Part shown: positions 1 to 9,064 of the stretch, in pieces
Position numbering within the stretch: the first letter of the stretch is position 1
How the letters are laid out: each line of letters opens with the position of its first letter
From: Pararcticibacter amylolyticus
GTDB taxonomy: Bacteria > Bacteroidota > Bacteroidia > Sphingobacteriales > Sphingobacteriaceae
DNA length: 64,000 nucleotides
Assembly (NCBI RefSeq): GCF_003130405.1
Contig: NZ_QEAS01000009.1
Span: 1 to 64,000, forward strand
Direction of reading: 5' to 3'
The notes under the pieces: model-generated
Told to the model about the DNA's origin: nothing
The model's input: only the letters and a program-made list of their open reading frames with translations
Databases searched by the model: none
Position numbers and translations under genes: made by a program

Positions 1-173
1 ACAGGATTACCAAATTGCAGTGTATAATTCAACCAGGAATAACAAATCATCGTGTATAATTAATTCAGGATTTATTCAGTAAGGTGTATAGCCATTCTAG
101 GATAAGACAAGGATAAGACCGCTTCCGGGACAATACCGGGAAAGTATCGGGATGATTAGCAGTGTTCTGCGAC

Positions 174-255
174 TTTTCTGCGTGTCCTCTGCGAGTCGGC
201 TGCGACTCCAACCCGAGGCCGACACGAGCACGACTCGCGGAAGACACGCAGAAAA
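174..255. repeat. Large imperfect inverted repeat (hairpin) in the leader region
   Basis: Two 25-base arms at 174-198 and 231-255 are reverse complements with only two mismatches. Their core is TTCTGCGTGTCC against GAAGACACGCAGAA, and the loop is 32 bases. Outside them a second, weaker pairing is visible: CCGGGACA (125-132) against TGTCCCGG copies near 275-293. The nested symmetry resembles REP/BIME-like intergenic palindromes. There is no T-run after the stem, so a simple intrinsic terminator is less likely. Whether it recurs elsewhere in the genome cannot be seen here. Confidence 0.7.
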
Positions 256-413
256 CACGTAGCCTCCCGCCTGTTGTCCCGGAACTGTCCCGGAAAAGAA
301 CCGGAACAGTCCCGTGCAAAAACAGACAGAAAAACAAATCGCTAGCCCTGATTGAGGCTACTTTTATATTTTATACTTTATGATTTCTTAATAAAGAAGG
401 AATATAACCAAAA

Positions 414-421
414 TATCTTTG
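414..421 (+). promoter_or_regulatory. Candidate -7 promoter element of the first sigma factor gene
   Basis: TATCTTTG matches the Bacteroidota primary-sigma -7 consensus TANNTTTG at every fixed position. I see no good -33 TTTG/TTG at the usual 19-21 base spacing. If it is used, transcription begins near 427, which argues that translation starts at TTG 439 rather than further upstream. Confidence 0.45.
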
Positions 422-438
422 GCGCAAACGAAGTATTA

Positions 439-987
439 TTGGAAAAGGATTTACTTTTAGCGTTAAAGGAAAATGAGCCGGGCACTATGGAGGCAATCTT
501 TCAGGAATACTGGGAGGATGTCTTTTCCCTGGCAATGAGTAAAACGGGCAATTCAATTCTTGCCGGGGAAATAACACAGGATATTTTTGTATCCCTTTGG
601 GAGAACCGGCACAGGATAAATCTTACAGGACAGTTGAAGCATTATCTTCTGGGCTCGGTCAAATTCAGGGTGATTAATTATTACAAATCGAACACGGTTA
701 TACAGGCCCATCAGCAAAAGTTCTCGATGCTGCTTGAATCGGGATATGAAGGGGCTGCTGATGAACAATTGCTATACCGGGAGCTGAGCTCTGAAATTGA
801 ATGTGCGATATCTGCATTGCCTGATCGGATGCGGGCAATTTTTTCCAAGAGCAGGAAGGAAGGAAAATCGAATCGTGAAATTGCTGCAGAAATGAAAATT
901 TCTGTTCAGACAGTAAAAAATCAGACAAGCTCCGCACTTAAAATTCTAAAAGAAAAGCTTCCTCACCTAACCTGTTTCTTTCTCTGA
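439..987 (+). CDS. ECF RNA polymerase sigma factor (module 1)
   Basis: A sigma-70 family factor of the extracytoplasmic-function type, about 182 aa. Region 2 is visible in the first third (a YWEDVFSLA stretch, then EITQDIFVSLWENR). Region 4 lies at the C-terminus (LPDRMRAIF, then a helix-turn-helix in SNREIAAEMKISVQTVKNQ). The open frame extends upstream to a TTG at 352, but that part overlaps the putative promoter and encodes an unlikely hydrophobic leader. I therefore prefer TTG 439 (LEKDLLLALKENE), and an ATG at 487 is too far inside region 2. The protein ends in a short hydrophobic tail (LTCFFL). It is followed by its FecR partner and a SusC/SusD pair on the same strand, so its target is probably the downstream susC promoter. 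The family call is firm; the start is uncertain. Confidence 0.85.
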   Translation: MEKDLLLALKENEPGTMEAIFQEYWEDVFSLAMSKTGNSILAGEITQDIFVSLWENRHRINLTGQLKHYLLGSVKFRVINYYKSNTVIQAHQQKFSMLLESGYEGAADEQLLYRELSSEIECAISALPDRMRAIFSKSRKEGKSNREIAAEMKISVQTVKNQTSSALKILKEKLPHLTCFFL

Positions 988-1189
988 GGCCACCCGATAT
1001 CCAAGGCTCTATTTATTTCCGGACACGGAATATATTCGTGTTTGGCGTTCCTGCCTGGTGGTGACAAACTCACTAATGCTCTGATAATGTTACGGCACCT
1101 TTACCGCTCCTTACCACTTAACCTAAATTTAATAAACGCTTAACGTCTTTGGATAGTACGATCCGGTTTTTGAATTGACCTGTCTGTGA

Positions 1190-2143
1190 ATGAACGCAGA
1201 GAAGTTAAAACGCATGTTCTCCCGCTATCTGGCAGGAAAGTTGAAGCCGGAGGATGCCGATCTTGTTGACCGCTGGTATGAGCAGCTGACATTTGATTAT
1301 AAGCCGCTTTCTGAGGATCAGAAGCAGGCTATTGCCTCCCGGATAAGCCAGAAGCTGAACAAGCTTGAAAATCCGCCAAAGGGAGTATTTCAGCTTAAGA
1401 CCATGATCCGAGCGGCGGCGGTGGTACTGGTATGCTCTGCCATTGCCTTCATTTTATATTACGCAGGCTTGCCTGGAAAAAGCCAGAGCCTGGTAACCAT
1501 AGAAAACACCTCACCCAAGGATTCGACAGTTCGCCTGGCGGATGGGTCTGTTATTGTGTTAAAACCGGGTGCCCTTATAAGCTATTCGAAGTCCTTCGCC
1601 ATAGAACACCGCAGGATCAAACTGATGCGGGGAAATGGATTTTTTGATATTTCACCCCGGAAGAACACTCCTTTCATCGTCCAGTGCCTTTCAGGAATTG
1701 AAGTTAAGGTATTGGGGACAAGCTTTGATATTGAGCAGCCGCAAAGCTCAGGCAATTTCATCATAAAGGTGGCTACCGGCAAAGTCAGAGTAAGCAAAGG
1801 ACCACGTTTGCTGGCAACGCTGACAAGGGGGCAGGGAATCCATTTTAACAGCGACGAAAACAGGATCTTTCCGGTCACGGCAGCCTGTAAACGTGTAGTT
1901 GCTATAAATTTTGAAGGAAGCAATCTCGCAAACACGGCACAACGGCTCTCTTCCATTTATAATGTCAGCATCGTATTGTCACCTGAGGTCAATGCTAAGC
2001 TGAGAACTACCGCCAGGTTTAACAGCGGGCAGCCCGTTAAAGAGATCCTGGATCTGCTTTGCAGTCTTCATCACCTCCGCATCAGGGAATCAAAAGATAA
2101 GTCTGCTTATCATATCTATAACGCAACATCTCCGGAACAATGA
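1190..2143 (+). CDS. FecR-family anti-sigma factor (module 1)
   Basis: An inner-membrane regulator that holds or activates the neighbouring ECF sigma factor and receives a signal from the STN domain of the cognate TonB-dependent receptor. Architecture: a cytoplasmic N-terminal domain (about residues 1-68), one membrane helix (about 72-92, AAAVVLVCSAIAFILYYAG), a periplasmic FecR domain (about 100-215, with RLADGSVIVLKPGALISY and EVKVLGTSFDI), and a C-terminal DUF4974-like domain that resembles STN (about 235-310). At 317 aa it is shorter than the three other FecR proteins of the window (about 390-400 aa). A gap of about 200 bases separates it from the sigma gene, and 54 bases separate it from susC. 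The gap before it contains the palindrome GAATATATTC at 1028-1037, a possible operator. Confidence 0.92.
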   Translation: MNAEKLKRMFSRYLAGKLKPEDADLVDRWYEQLTFDYKPLSEDQKQAIASRISQKLNKLENPPKGVFQLKTMIRAAAVVLVCSAIAFILYYAGLPGKSQSLVTIENTSPKDSTVRLADGSVIVLKPGALISYSKSFAIEHRRIKLMRGNGFFDISPRKNTPFIVQCLSGIEVKVLGTSFDIEQPQSSGNFIIKVATGKVRVSKGPRLLATLTRGQGIHFNSDENRIFPVTAACKRVVAINFEGSNLANTAQRLSSIYNVSIVLSPEVNAKLRTTARFNSGQPVKEILDLLCSLHHLRIRESKDKSAYHIYNATSPEQ

Positions 2144-2197
2144 TTTATAAATGAATCCCATTATTCAAAAGTATCATCACAATCAAGAACACATTAA

Positions 2198-5100
2198 ATG
2201 AAAACAACTTTAAAAACTTTACAACCGCCGGGACGCAGGATAAGGCATGCTTACGTGCTCACCTTTTTACTATGTGTCATTGGTCATGCACTCTTTGCAT
2301 CAGCAGGTATGGCACAGCGCCTAAAAGAAAGCCGCCTCAGTATGAAGATCAGGCGGGGAACGCCGATAGAAGAAGTAATCAGGGAAATTGAGATAAAAAC
2401 AGGAGTAAAATTTGTTTACAATCCTGATGCTTTACCGTCCGGAAATGCAATGGGAGACACTGATTTCAAAAACGAGCCCCTCCTTTCAGCCTTAGATAAG
2501 CTTGGCTTTAGTACCCTTGAAAAGGGTGACTACGTTTTGCTTGGTAAAACAGTGCAAACCAGGGAAGACAGGGTCATCAGCGGAGTGGTCAGGGATTCTT
2601 CGGGAGCAGGCTTACCCGGTGTTTCAGTAAAAGTAGTAGGTGGAACAAAGGCAACGTTAACAGATGTAAAAGGGGCTTTCAGGATCCAGGCTGATGAAAA
2701 TGCAGTTCTTTCATTCTCCATGATCGGGTTCGAAACGCAACAGGTCAGCACCGGCGGACAATCATCTCTTACAGTGGTTTTGAAGCTGTCACTCAACCAG
2801 CTTCAGGATGTGGTAGTTGTTGGTTACGGATCGCAGACAAAAGCAAGCCTCACCGGGGCTGTAAGCACAGTTTCTCTGGATAAGCTGGGATCAAGATCTT
2901 TAAATAATGTGGGAGAGATCCTGGCTGGAAAATCGCCGGGCGTAATCGTCACTAATGAAGGCGGAGACCCCACTTCTGCGCCAAGAGTGAACATCCGGGG
3001 GATGGGTGGAATAACCGGAGAGAGTGTATTGTATGTGGTTGACGGTTCTCTTTATCCCGGAACTCCCCAGCTCAACCCGAATGATATTGAAAATATCTCG
3101 GTACTTAAGGATGGGGCAGCAGCTATTTACGGTGCACGCGCCTCAGGCGGGGTTGTACTGATCACCACCAAAAAAGGAAAAAACGGAGAGTCGCAGATCT
3201 CATTTGATGCGAAGCTGGGGCAGCAGAGCTTATGGAAGAAAGTGAAACCTCTGAATGCCGAACAGAGAGCTTTTGTTGCAAAGGAAGCAGCGAAGAACGG
3301 GGGAACAACCATACTTCCAGCTTTTGATGCGGGTCTTTATCCTGAGGGGCAGATCACACGGACAAACTGGATTGACGAGGTTTTCAGAAACGGGCTTCTT
3401 CAGGATTACAACACCTCCCTGAATGGCGGCAGCGATAAATCCAGCTATTTTATAAGTTTCAATTACCGGAACGCTGAAGGGATCGTGCTGAATACAAAGA
3501 CTCAACGGTATAATTTCAGGATCAATTCTGAGCATAAACTTAACAACTGGCTTACCGTAGGAGAACAACTTTCCTATAGTTCTACCAACGGAAACGGGGC
3601 CAATACAAGCAGTGACTACACGGGAGCTTTGCTAAGCGCCATCTACTACCCTACCAACGGCACTCCCTATAATGCTGACGGAACTTTCGCTGGTTTGCCT
3701 GGCGGCCAATATGCGGGTGACTACGGTGATATCATTAATCCGGTTGCAGAACTCCTGCGCATGGACATTGACAACCCGGTGAACGTGCTGACAGTGAACC
3801 CCTATGCTAAGTTAAATATTGCCAGGGGTTTAACTTTCCGGTCGAACCTAAGTCTGACTAAAAAAGATGCGTTCTTCAAGAGCTTTACTGCAAAACGCCC
3901 CGAGGTTGGAAAACCGGTCCTCAGCAACAGCCTCGTAGAGAATACAGACCGGGTAGACGATCTTCTGGCCGAGCAGGTACTGAATTATAAGCTGAATATC
4001 AACTCCCATCAGCTCGATTTTACCGGGGGCTTCAGTTTTCAGAAAACAAAAAACAGGGGACTGGATGCCTCAGGTGCGGGATTTGATGATGAATCAAAAC
4101 AATATCGCTATCTCGATAACGCAACCATAATCCAGCCATCCAGGAGTTCATACGAAGCAACAGCGATATCCTCCCTGTTCTTAAGGGCTAATTATAATTT
4201 CCGCGAAAAATATATGCTCTCGCTTATTGGCAGAAACGACGCAACGTCTATGCTTTTCCGGGGGAAGCGTTCCCGTTATTACCATTCGGTGTCAGCTGGC
4301 TGGTCTGTGGGCAGAGAGCAGTTCCTCGCAGACTTAAACTGGCTGGATGAACTGAAGATCAGGGGAAGTTACGGAGTATTGGGTAACCTTGCCAGCCTGG
4401 ATCCAGAGGATGTTAACCCGCTTCTGAAACCTACCCAGAGCTACTTCGGGCAAAACCCGGTTTTGCAAACCGGATATGTTCAAACTGTTCTGCCTAACAA
4501 GAACCAGACCTGGGCCGAATCCAAACAGACAAATATTGGCTTGGACATCGGAGTGCTTAAGAGATTGAGCATGACCGCAGATTACTTCGAAAAGGAAATA
4601 AATAAAATGATCTTCACCCGCCCGTTACCGGGAACGGCAGGTCTTGTTTCGCAAACTATTAATGCCGGAATTGTAAGAGACAGGGGCATTGAACTGGGAC
4701 TGAACTACAACAGTAAACCCGGTGCGGCATTCCACTACTCTATTAATGCTACGCTTACCAAGCTTAAGAATAAGGTAATAGAACTGGCTCCCGGAATGCA
4801 GAATATGGCGGTTTCAACCAATTTCAGAAATGAGCTGGCTCCGCTTACGATTGCCATAGGGCAGCCTTTGTATAGCTACTATGTGCTGAAAACCCAGGGG
4901 ATCTTCCAGAGCCAGGCAGAAGTTGACAGTTATAAAAATTCAGCTGGCGGGCTGATTCAGCCAAAGGCCAAACCCGGCGATTTCAGGTTCGCTGACCTTG
5001 ACGGAAATGGATCTATTGATTTGAACGACCGCTACTACGCAGGCAACGCTTATCCTGATTTTTCATACGGGCTCAGTTTCAACGCAAATTATAAAAGATT

Positions 5101-5542
5101 CGATCTGAATATCTTCGCCCAGGGGGTGCAGGGCAATGAGCTGTTTAATGCTGTGAAGAGAACCACCTACAGTGCAAGCGGTCCTTCATACAATAAACTC
5201 GAGGGAATCCTGGATGCCTGGTCACCGGAAAACCCGGGCGGCAAAGTGCCCATCCTGTCCACATCCGATAACAACGGAAATTTTAACGCTTCTGACTTTT
5301 ATGTAGAAGACGGTTCTTACTTAAGGATCCGTAATGTAACGCTTGGTTATACATTGCCGGGTTCGTTGAGCGGCAAAATGAAAGCAAGGACTCTCCGGGT
5401 CTACGTCTCTGCAAACAACCTGTTCACGTTCACGAATTACTCGGGTTTTGATCCGGAAATCGGTATGGACAATAACGGGCTTGATGTTGGGAGATACCCG
5501 CAGGCGAGAAGTTATTTCGTAGGACTAAGCTTAAATCTATAA
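2198..5542 (+). CDS. SusC/RagA-family TonB-dependent receptor with STN domain (module 1)
   Basis: An outer-membrane active importer of 1114 aa. Order of parts: signal peptide (ending near ASAGMAQ, about residue 40), an STN signalling domain (about 45-120, with IEEVIREIEIKTGVKFVYN), a carboxypeptidase-regulatory-like domain (about 126-200, ISGVVRDSSGAGLPGVSVKV), the TonB box/plug start (LQDVVVVGYGSQ), a plug domain with YVVDGSLYPG and a typical SusC block (IENISVLKDGAAAIYGARAS), and a 22-strand barrel ending in an aromatic YFVGLSLNL. It is followed after 16 bases by a SusD gene and then by a secreted phosphodiesterase-phosphatase. I therefore infer that the cargo is a phosphorylated glycan, glycerophosphodiester or similar organophosphate. 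The substrate itself cannot be read from the sequence. Confidence 0.95.
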   Translation: MKTTLKTLQPPGRRIRHAYVLTFLLCVIGHALFASAGMAQRLKESRLSMKIRRGTPIEEVIREIEIKTGVKFVYNPDALPSGNAMGDTDFKNEPLLSALDKLGFSTLEKGDYVLLGKTVQTREDRVISGVVRDSSGAGLPGVSVKVVGGTKATLTDVKGAFRIQADENAVLSFSMIGFETQQVSTGGQSSLTVVLKLSLNQLQDVVVVGYGSQTKASLTGAVSTVSLDKLGSRSLNNVGEILAGKSPGVIVTNEGGDPTSAPRVNIRGMGGITGESVLYVVDGSLYPGTPQLNPNDIENISVLKDGAAAIYGARASGGVVLITTKKGKNGESQISFDAKLGQQSLWKKVKPLNAEQRAFVAKEAAKNGGTTILPAFDAGLYPEGQITRTNWIDEVFRNGLLQDYNTSLNGGSDKSSYFISFNYRNAEGIVLNTKTQRYNFRINSEHKLNNWLTVGEQLSYSSTNGNGANTSSDYTGALLSAIYYPTNGTPYNADGTFAGLPGGQYAGDYGDIINPVAELLRMDIDNPVNVLTVNPYAKLNIARGLTFRSNLSLTKKDAFFKSFTAKRPEVGKPVLSNSLVENTDRVDDLLAEQVLNYKLNINSHQLDFTGGFSFQKTKNRGLDASGAGFDDESKQYRYLDNATIIQPSRSSYEATAISSLFLRANYNFREKYMLSLIGRNDATSMLFRGKRSRYYHSVSAGWSVGREQFLADLNWLDELKIRGSYGVLGNLASLDPEDVNPLLKPTQSYFGQNPVLQTGYVQTVLPNKNQTWAESKQTNIGLDIGVLKRLSMTADYFEKEINKMIFTRPLPGTAGLVSQTINAGIVRDRGIELGLNYNSKPGAAFHYSINATLTKLKNKVIELAPGMQNMAVSTNFRNELAPLTIAIGQPLYSYYVLKTQGIFQSQAEVDSYKNSAGGLIQPKAKPGDFRFADLDGNGSIDLNDRYYAGNAYPDFSYGLSFNANYKRFDLNIFAQGVQGNELFNAVKRTTYSASGPSYNKLEGILDAWSPENPGGKVPILSTSDNNGNFNASDFYVEDGSYLRIRNVTLGYTLPGSLSGKMKARTLRVYVSANNLFTFTNYSGFDPEIGMDNNGLDVGRYPQARSYFVGLSLNL

Positions 5543-5558
5543 TCTAAAACCGACTAAA

Positions 5559-7079
5559 ATGAAAACACTATTCAAATATATGATCTTCACTGCCTGCTCC
5601 TTTCTGGCGGCCTGCAGCAATCAGCTCGACATCATCCCCGAGGGCACACCGTCGGCACAGAATTTTTGGAAAACGCGCGAAGATGCAATAAAAGCCCAGG
5701 CGGGGATGTATGAAAACTACAACCAGGAAGACTTTTATGGCCGTGGGATGTTCTGGTTTATAAATGCCAGCGATGATATGGTTACCGGCAGGAACAAGCC
5801 TGAAGGCGACAATATCAAGAATTTTAACCGCAATTATATCGGTGGCGGCTATACCGAATCACAGTGGAGTATGCGGTATGCCACTATCAAACGTGCTAAT
5901 GATATTATTACCAATGTTCCGCAGATCCCAATGGACGAAACATTGAAGAAACATATCATCGGCGATGCTTATTATAATTCAGCTCTTGTATACTTTCAGC
6001 TGGCATCCAACTACGGGAATGAGAAGGCGGGGATCCCGATCGTTTCTCCTGATGCAGATCCTGCTGTGGCAGTGCCACGCGCGGCAAACGTCAATGAAAA
6101 CTATGATTATATCATTGAACTTCTGAATAAAGCGGCTGATAATCTGCCTCTGTTCTCAGAGATGGCAGCAACGGATTATGGCAAAGGACACAAAACCGCT
6201 GCCTGGGCCTTAATGTCAAAAGCGTATCTTTATAAAAAGGACTATGCCAACGCTGCAAAATATGCCGATATGGTGATCAACTCCGGACAGCACGCCCTGC
6301 TTTCATCTTTTGCGGATGTTTTTAAAGCAGCTAACAACTGGTCGAAAGAGTATATCTGGTCGGTAGTGTGCACCCCCAACGGCGGCGGCACAGGCTGGGG
6401 AAGTAAATTACCCGGCGTTATGCTGACCAATAAAGCCTGGGGCATTTACAATGGATGGGGGTATTATCTTCCAACGAAAGAATTATATGATTCGTTTGAA
6501 GCGGGAGACCAGCGCCGGGAGGTAACGATACTGAAACCGGGCGATAAGTTTATGTTTTTTGGTGCAGAGCGCAGCTTTACGAAGGACGGAGGTGCTACGT
6601 CTGACTACCAGTTTAATAAATATATGGAGCCATTCTCTTATGCCAATCCGATTCCTTCACACGTAAATCCAAATGGTGATAACGGCACAACAGATCTGAA
6701 TGTTCCTTTAATGCGTTATGCTGAGGTTCTGCTGATCAAGGCAGAAGCCGCTATTGCACAAAGCGGAGCGGGCGCAGGAGATAAAGAGCTTAACCTGATC
6801 CGCAAACGCGCCGGGCTCATCGAAAAATCGGGAATGACAATGACAGATCTGAAAAGGGAACGCCGTAATGAACTGGCTGGAGAATGGCCCGACCGTCATC
6901 GTGACCTGGTACGCTGGGGGGATGCGCAAGCAGCCTACGCAAAGCCCTTACATGATTCCCAGGGTAAAGTTATCTGGCCCGCCCGTGAGTTCAATCCTGC
7001 TGTTCACGATGTTTGGGCTGTACCTAAACGCGAAATCGACAATAGTGCCGGTGTCATTAAACAAAATCCCGGATGGTAA
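5559..7079 (+). CDS. SusD/RagB-family nutrient-binding outer-membrane lipoprotein (module 1)
   Basis: The surface lipoprotein partner of the preceding SusC, forming the lid of the importer; 506 aa. A lipoprotein signal ends in the lipobox FLAAC with Cys19 as the lipidated residue. The N-terminal SusD fold shows the usual LDIIPEGTPSAQNFWKT beginning. The C-terminal RagB/SusD half has the typical RYAEVLLIKAEAA helix, a RRNELAGEWPDRHRDLVRWGD segment, and the family's characteristic end KQNPGW. Its stop codon lies inside the first codons of the next gene (7-base overlap), so the enzyme downstream is translationally coupled to the importer. Confidence 0.95.
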   Translation: MKTLFKYMIFTACSFLAACSNQLDIIPEGTPSAQNFWKTREDAIKAQAGMYENYNQEDFYGRGMFWFINASDDMVTGRNKPEGDNIKNFNRNYIGGGYTESQWSMRYATIKRANDIITNVPQIPMDETLKKHIIGDAYYNSALVYFQLASNYGNEKAGIPIVSPDADPAVAVPRAANVNENYDYIIELLNKAADNLPLFSEMAATDYGKGHKTAAWALMSKAYLYKKDYANAAKYADMVINSGQHALLSSFADVFKAANNWSKEYIWSVVCTPNGGGTGWGSKLPGVMLTNKAWGIYNGWGYYLPTKELYDSFEAGDQRREVTILKPGDKFMFFGAERSFTKDGGATSDYQFNKYMEPFSYANPIPSHVNPNGDNGTTDLNVPLMRYAEVLLIKAEAAIAQSGAGAGDKELNLIRKRAGLIEKSGMTMTDLKRERRNELAGEWPDRHRDLVRWGDAQAAYAKPLHDSQGKVIWPAREFNPAVHDVWAVPKREIDNSAGVIKQNPGW

Positions 7080-8929
7080 GATGTAAGAAAATCACCTGCT
7101 TTGTCCTGGCCTTCGGGCTGGGGCTAAGCAGTATTGCCCAGCAGCGGCTAAACGCGAACCATGGACACAGTCATAATGACTATAAACAGGATGTACCCTT
7201 TCTTACTGCCTATAACGCCAGAATGGGTTCTATTGAAGCAGATATCTTCCTGAAGGATGGAATCCTGTATGTCGCGCACGACAGCTCGGAGATCAGTAAA
7301 AGTCGGACACTCTCAAAGATGTACCTGGATCTGCTCTTTGAGAAATTCAAAGAGAACGGAAACAAAGTATACCCGGAAGAGCAGAACAGTCTTCAATTGG
7401 TGATAGATCTTAAACAACATTATAGTACGGTTCTTCCTTCCCTGTTAAAGGAGATCGATCGTTATAAAATCATGTTCGATCAAAGTAAGAATCCCGGGGC
7501 TGCCCGGTTATTACTGAGCGGAGAAGTGCCGCCGCCGGAAAAATTTGACGAAGTTCCGGAACCTTTCATGATTGACGGGCGGCCGGAAATACCCTATACA
7601 GATCAACAGCTCAAAAGGGTTGGCATGATCAGCCAGGCTTTGGATACCTATACCAGGTGGAACGGTAAAGGGAATCCGGTAGCGGAGGACGAGAAAAAAC
7701 TAAGGGGGGTAATTGACGCCGCACACTCCCGTGGTAAAACATTCAGGTTCTGGGCATCTCAGGACAGTCCCAATACCTGGCTCGTACTGGATAAACTAGG
7801 TGTCGACTGGATTAATACCGACGTTCCGGTCCGCTTGTTTGACTTTTATAAGAATAAGGATAAACTCAACTTTGAGCTTCCCAAACCTTACAAAACGTAT
7901 CAGGTTACCCACAAAAGGGACGCCACCGAGGTACGGCCGAAGAACATCATTCTTTTAATCGGGGATGGAATGGGACTGGCCCAGATTCATGCAGCTCTGA
8001 TGGCAAACCACGGAAGCCTGAATATTTCTAACTTTACGAACATCGGTTTCGCCACTACCTGTTCGGCAGATGCGGGCAACACCGATTCTGCGGCCGGCGG
8101 AACGGCGATTGCCACTGGTCACAAAACTAATAACCGGGCAGTTGGCGTGGATCCGAAGGGAAATAAATTAACCAACCTGGCGGACACGCTGGCAGGAAGA
8201 GGCATAAAATCGGGCATCATCAGCAGCGGTGATATTACGGATGCAACCCCCGCAGCATTTTACGCACATAATGCAGAGCGGTCTATGTCAAAAGCGATCG
8301 CAGCCGACTTTCTTAAAAGTAAGGCGAGTATTCTTGTCGGGTCCAATCAGCGGAGTTTCAGCGAATCTGCCAATCCGGGTCTTCTGGCCCATTTGAGGGA
8401 GAAAGGATATTCTGTTCAGCATTCGCTGGAATCATTTGAATCGCAAAAATCTGACAGACAAGTCGTATTGCTGCCCGACTCCGCAACCAGGCCGGTTAGA
8501 GAAGGCCGTGGAGAGATGCTTGGCCGCTCCTTACGTAAAACCATTGACCTGCTGGACAAGAACAAACCGGGCTTTTTCATTATGGCTGAAGGGGCTCAAA
8601 TCGACTATGGTGGACATGCAAATAATTTACCTTATGTCATCACAGAACTACATGACTTCGACCGGGTAGTGGGTCAGGCCTTAGAATTTGCTGATATTGA
8701 TGGTGAAACCCTGGTAATAGTAACTGCTGATCATGAAACCGGGGGACTTTCCCTACTGGACACTGATCCGGCGAGGGGAATGGTCATGGGGGAATTCAGT
8801 ACAAACGACCATACCAACATTGTTGTTCCTGTTTTTGCGTATGGTCCCGGAGCCCAGCTCTTCAGAGGGTTCTTTGAAAACAATCAGATATTCTTTAAAA
8901 TTCTACAAGCGCTGGCCTACCAGAAATGA
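7073..8929 (+). CDS. Secreted bifunctional GDPD/PI-PLC-like phosphodiesterase and alkaline phosphatase fusion
   Basis: A two-domain secreted enzyme of 618 aa. A signal peptide ends near residue 22 (SSIAQ). The first domain (about 25-275) is a TIM-barrel phosphodiesterase of the GDPD/PI-PLC superfamily: HGHSHND at 30-36, the acidic pair in EAD at 55-57 and HD at 69-70 match its metal and acid/base residues. The second domain (about 288-615) is an alkaline phosphatase: metal Asp298 in LIGDGMG, nucleophile Ser339 in TDSAAGG, then EGAQIDYGGH (506-515), DHETGG (553-558) and His580. The inferred reaction series is cleavage of a phosphodiester followed by release of phosphate from the monoester, feeding the adjacent SusC/SusD pair. 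Its start overlaps the susD stop, and a strong hairpin follows about 30 bases after its stop. Individual domains are certain; the sequential chemistry is inferred. Confidence 0.92.
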   Translation: MVRCKKITCFVLAFGLGLSSIAQQRLNANHGHSHNDYKQDVPFLTAYNARMGSIEADIFLKDGILYVAHDSSEISKSRTLSKMYLDLLFEKFKENGNKVYPEEQNSLQLVIDLKQHYSTVLPSLLKEIDRYKIMFDQSKNPGAARLLLSGEVPPPEKFDEVPEPFMIDGRPEIPYTDQQLKRVGMISQALDTYTRWNGKGNPVAEDEKKLRGVIDAAHSRGKTFRFWASQDSPNTWLVLDKLGVDWINTDVPVRLFDFYKNKDKLNFELPKPYKTYQVTHKRDATEVRPKNIILLIGDGMGLAQIHAALMANHGSLNISNFTNIGFATTCSADAGNTDSAAGGTAIATGHKTNNRAVGVDPKGNKLTNLADTLAGRGIKSGIISSGDITDATPAAFYAHNAERSMSKAIAADFLKSKASILVGSNQRSFSESANPGLLAHLREKGYSVQHSLESFESQKSDRQVVLLPDSATRPVREGRGEMLGRSLRKTIDLLDKNKPGFFIMAEGAQIDYGGHANNLPYVITELHDFDRVVGQALEFADIDGETLVIVTADHETGGLSLLDTDPARGMVMGEFSTNDHTNIVVPVFAYGPGAQLFRGFFENNQIFFKILQALAYQK

Positions 8930-8959
8930 GCCGGTAAATGAAGAAAGTAGAGCAAAATA

Positions 8960-8986
8960 AAGCCCGGGCATAACCTGCCCGGGCTT
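8960..8986. terminator. Bidirectional hairpin terminator between module 1 and the GH130 gene
   Basis: A perfect 11-base-pair stem, AAGCCCGGGCA (8960-8970) with TGCCCGGGCTT (8976-8986), and a 5-base loop, sits between convergent genes. No long T-run follows, so termination may be weak or assisted. The same stem core recurs at 51074-51114. Confidence 0.7.
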
Positions 8987-9064
8987 ATAAAGGACCTTCA
9001 TTTCAAGGCCGTAAAAAATGAATCACTATTGATGACCACTTTATAGTGACAAACTGGTTCAGTT

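Larger units (their letters stand above)
1..438. other. Non-coding leader with repeats upstream of the first sigma factor gene
   Basis: I see no convincing gene here. The first 90 bases are AT-rich and hold a repeated GTGTATAATT (near 20-29 and 52-61). The middle (121-317) is GC-rich and built of nested inverted repeats, and both short reading frames across it are low-complexity translations of that repeat. The last 80 bases are AT-rich and hold the candidate promoter of the sigma factor gene. The sharp change in base composition between the GC-rich block and its flanks suggests an inserted or mobile intergenic element. Confidence 0.6.

Noticed and set aside
65-383. Two overlapping short open frames on opposite strands at the window start
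   Set aside because: They are translations of the GC-rich inverted repeat and carry no protein-like pattern.
352-438. Upstream extension of the first sigma factor from TTG 352
   Set aside because: It covers a -7 promoter match and encodes a hydrophobic leader unlike any sigma factor N-terminus.
9023-9049. Short dyad TCACTAT/ATAGTGA downstream of the GH130 gene
   Set aside because: A seven-base AT-rich stem with a long loop is too weak next to the strong hairpin at 8960-8986.
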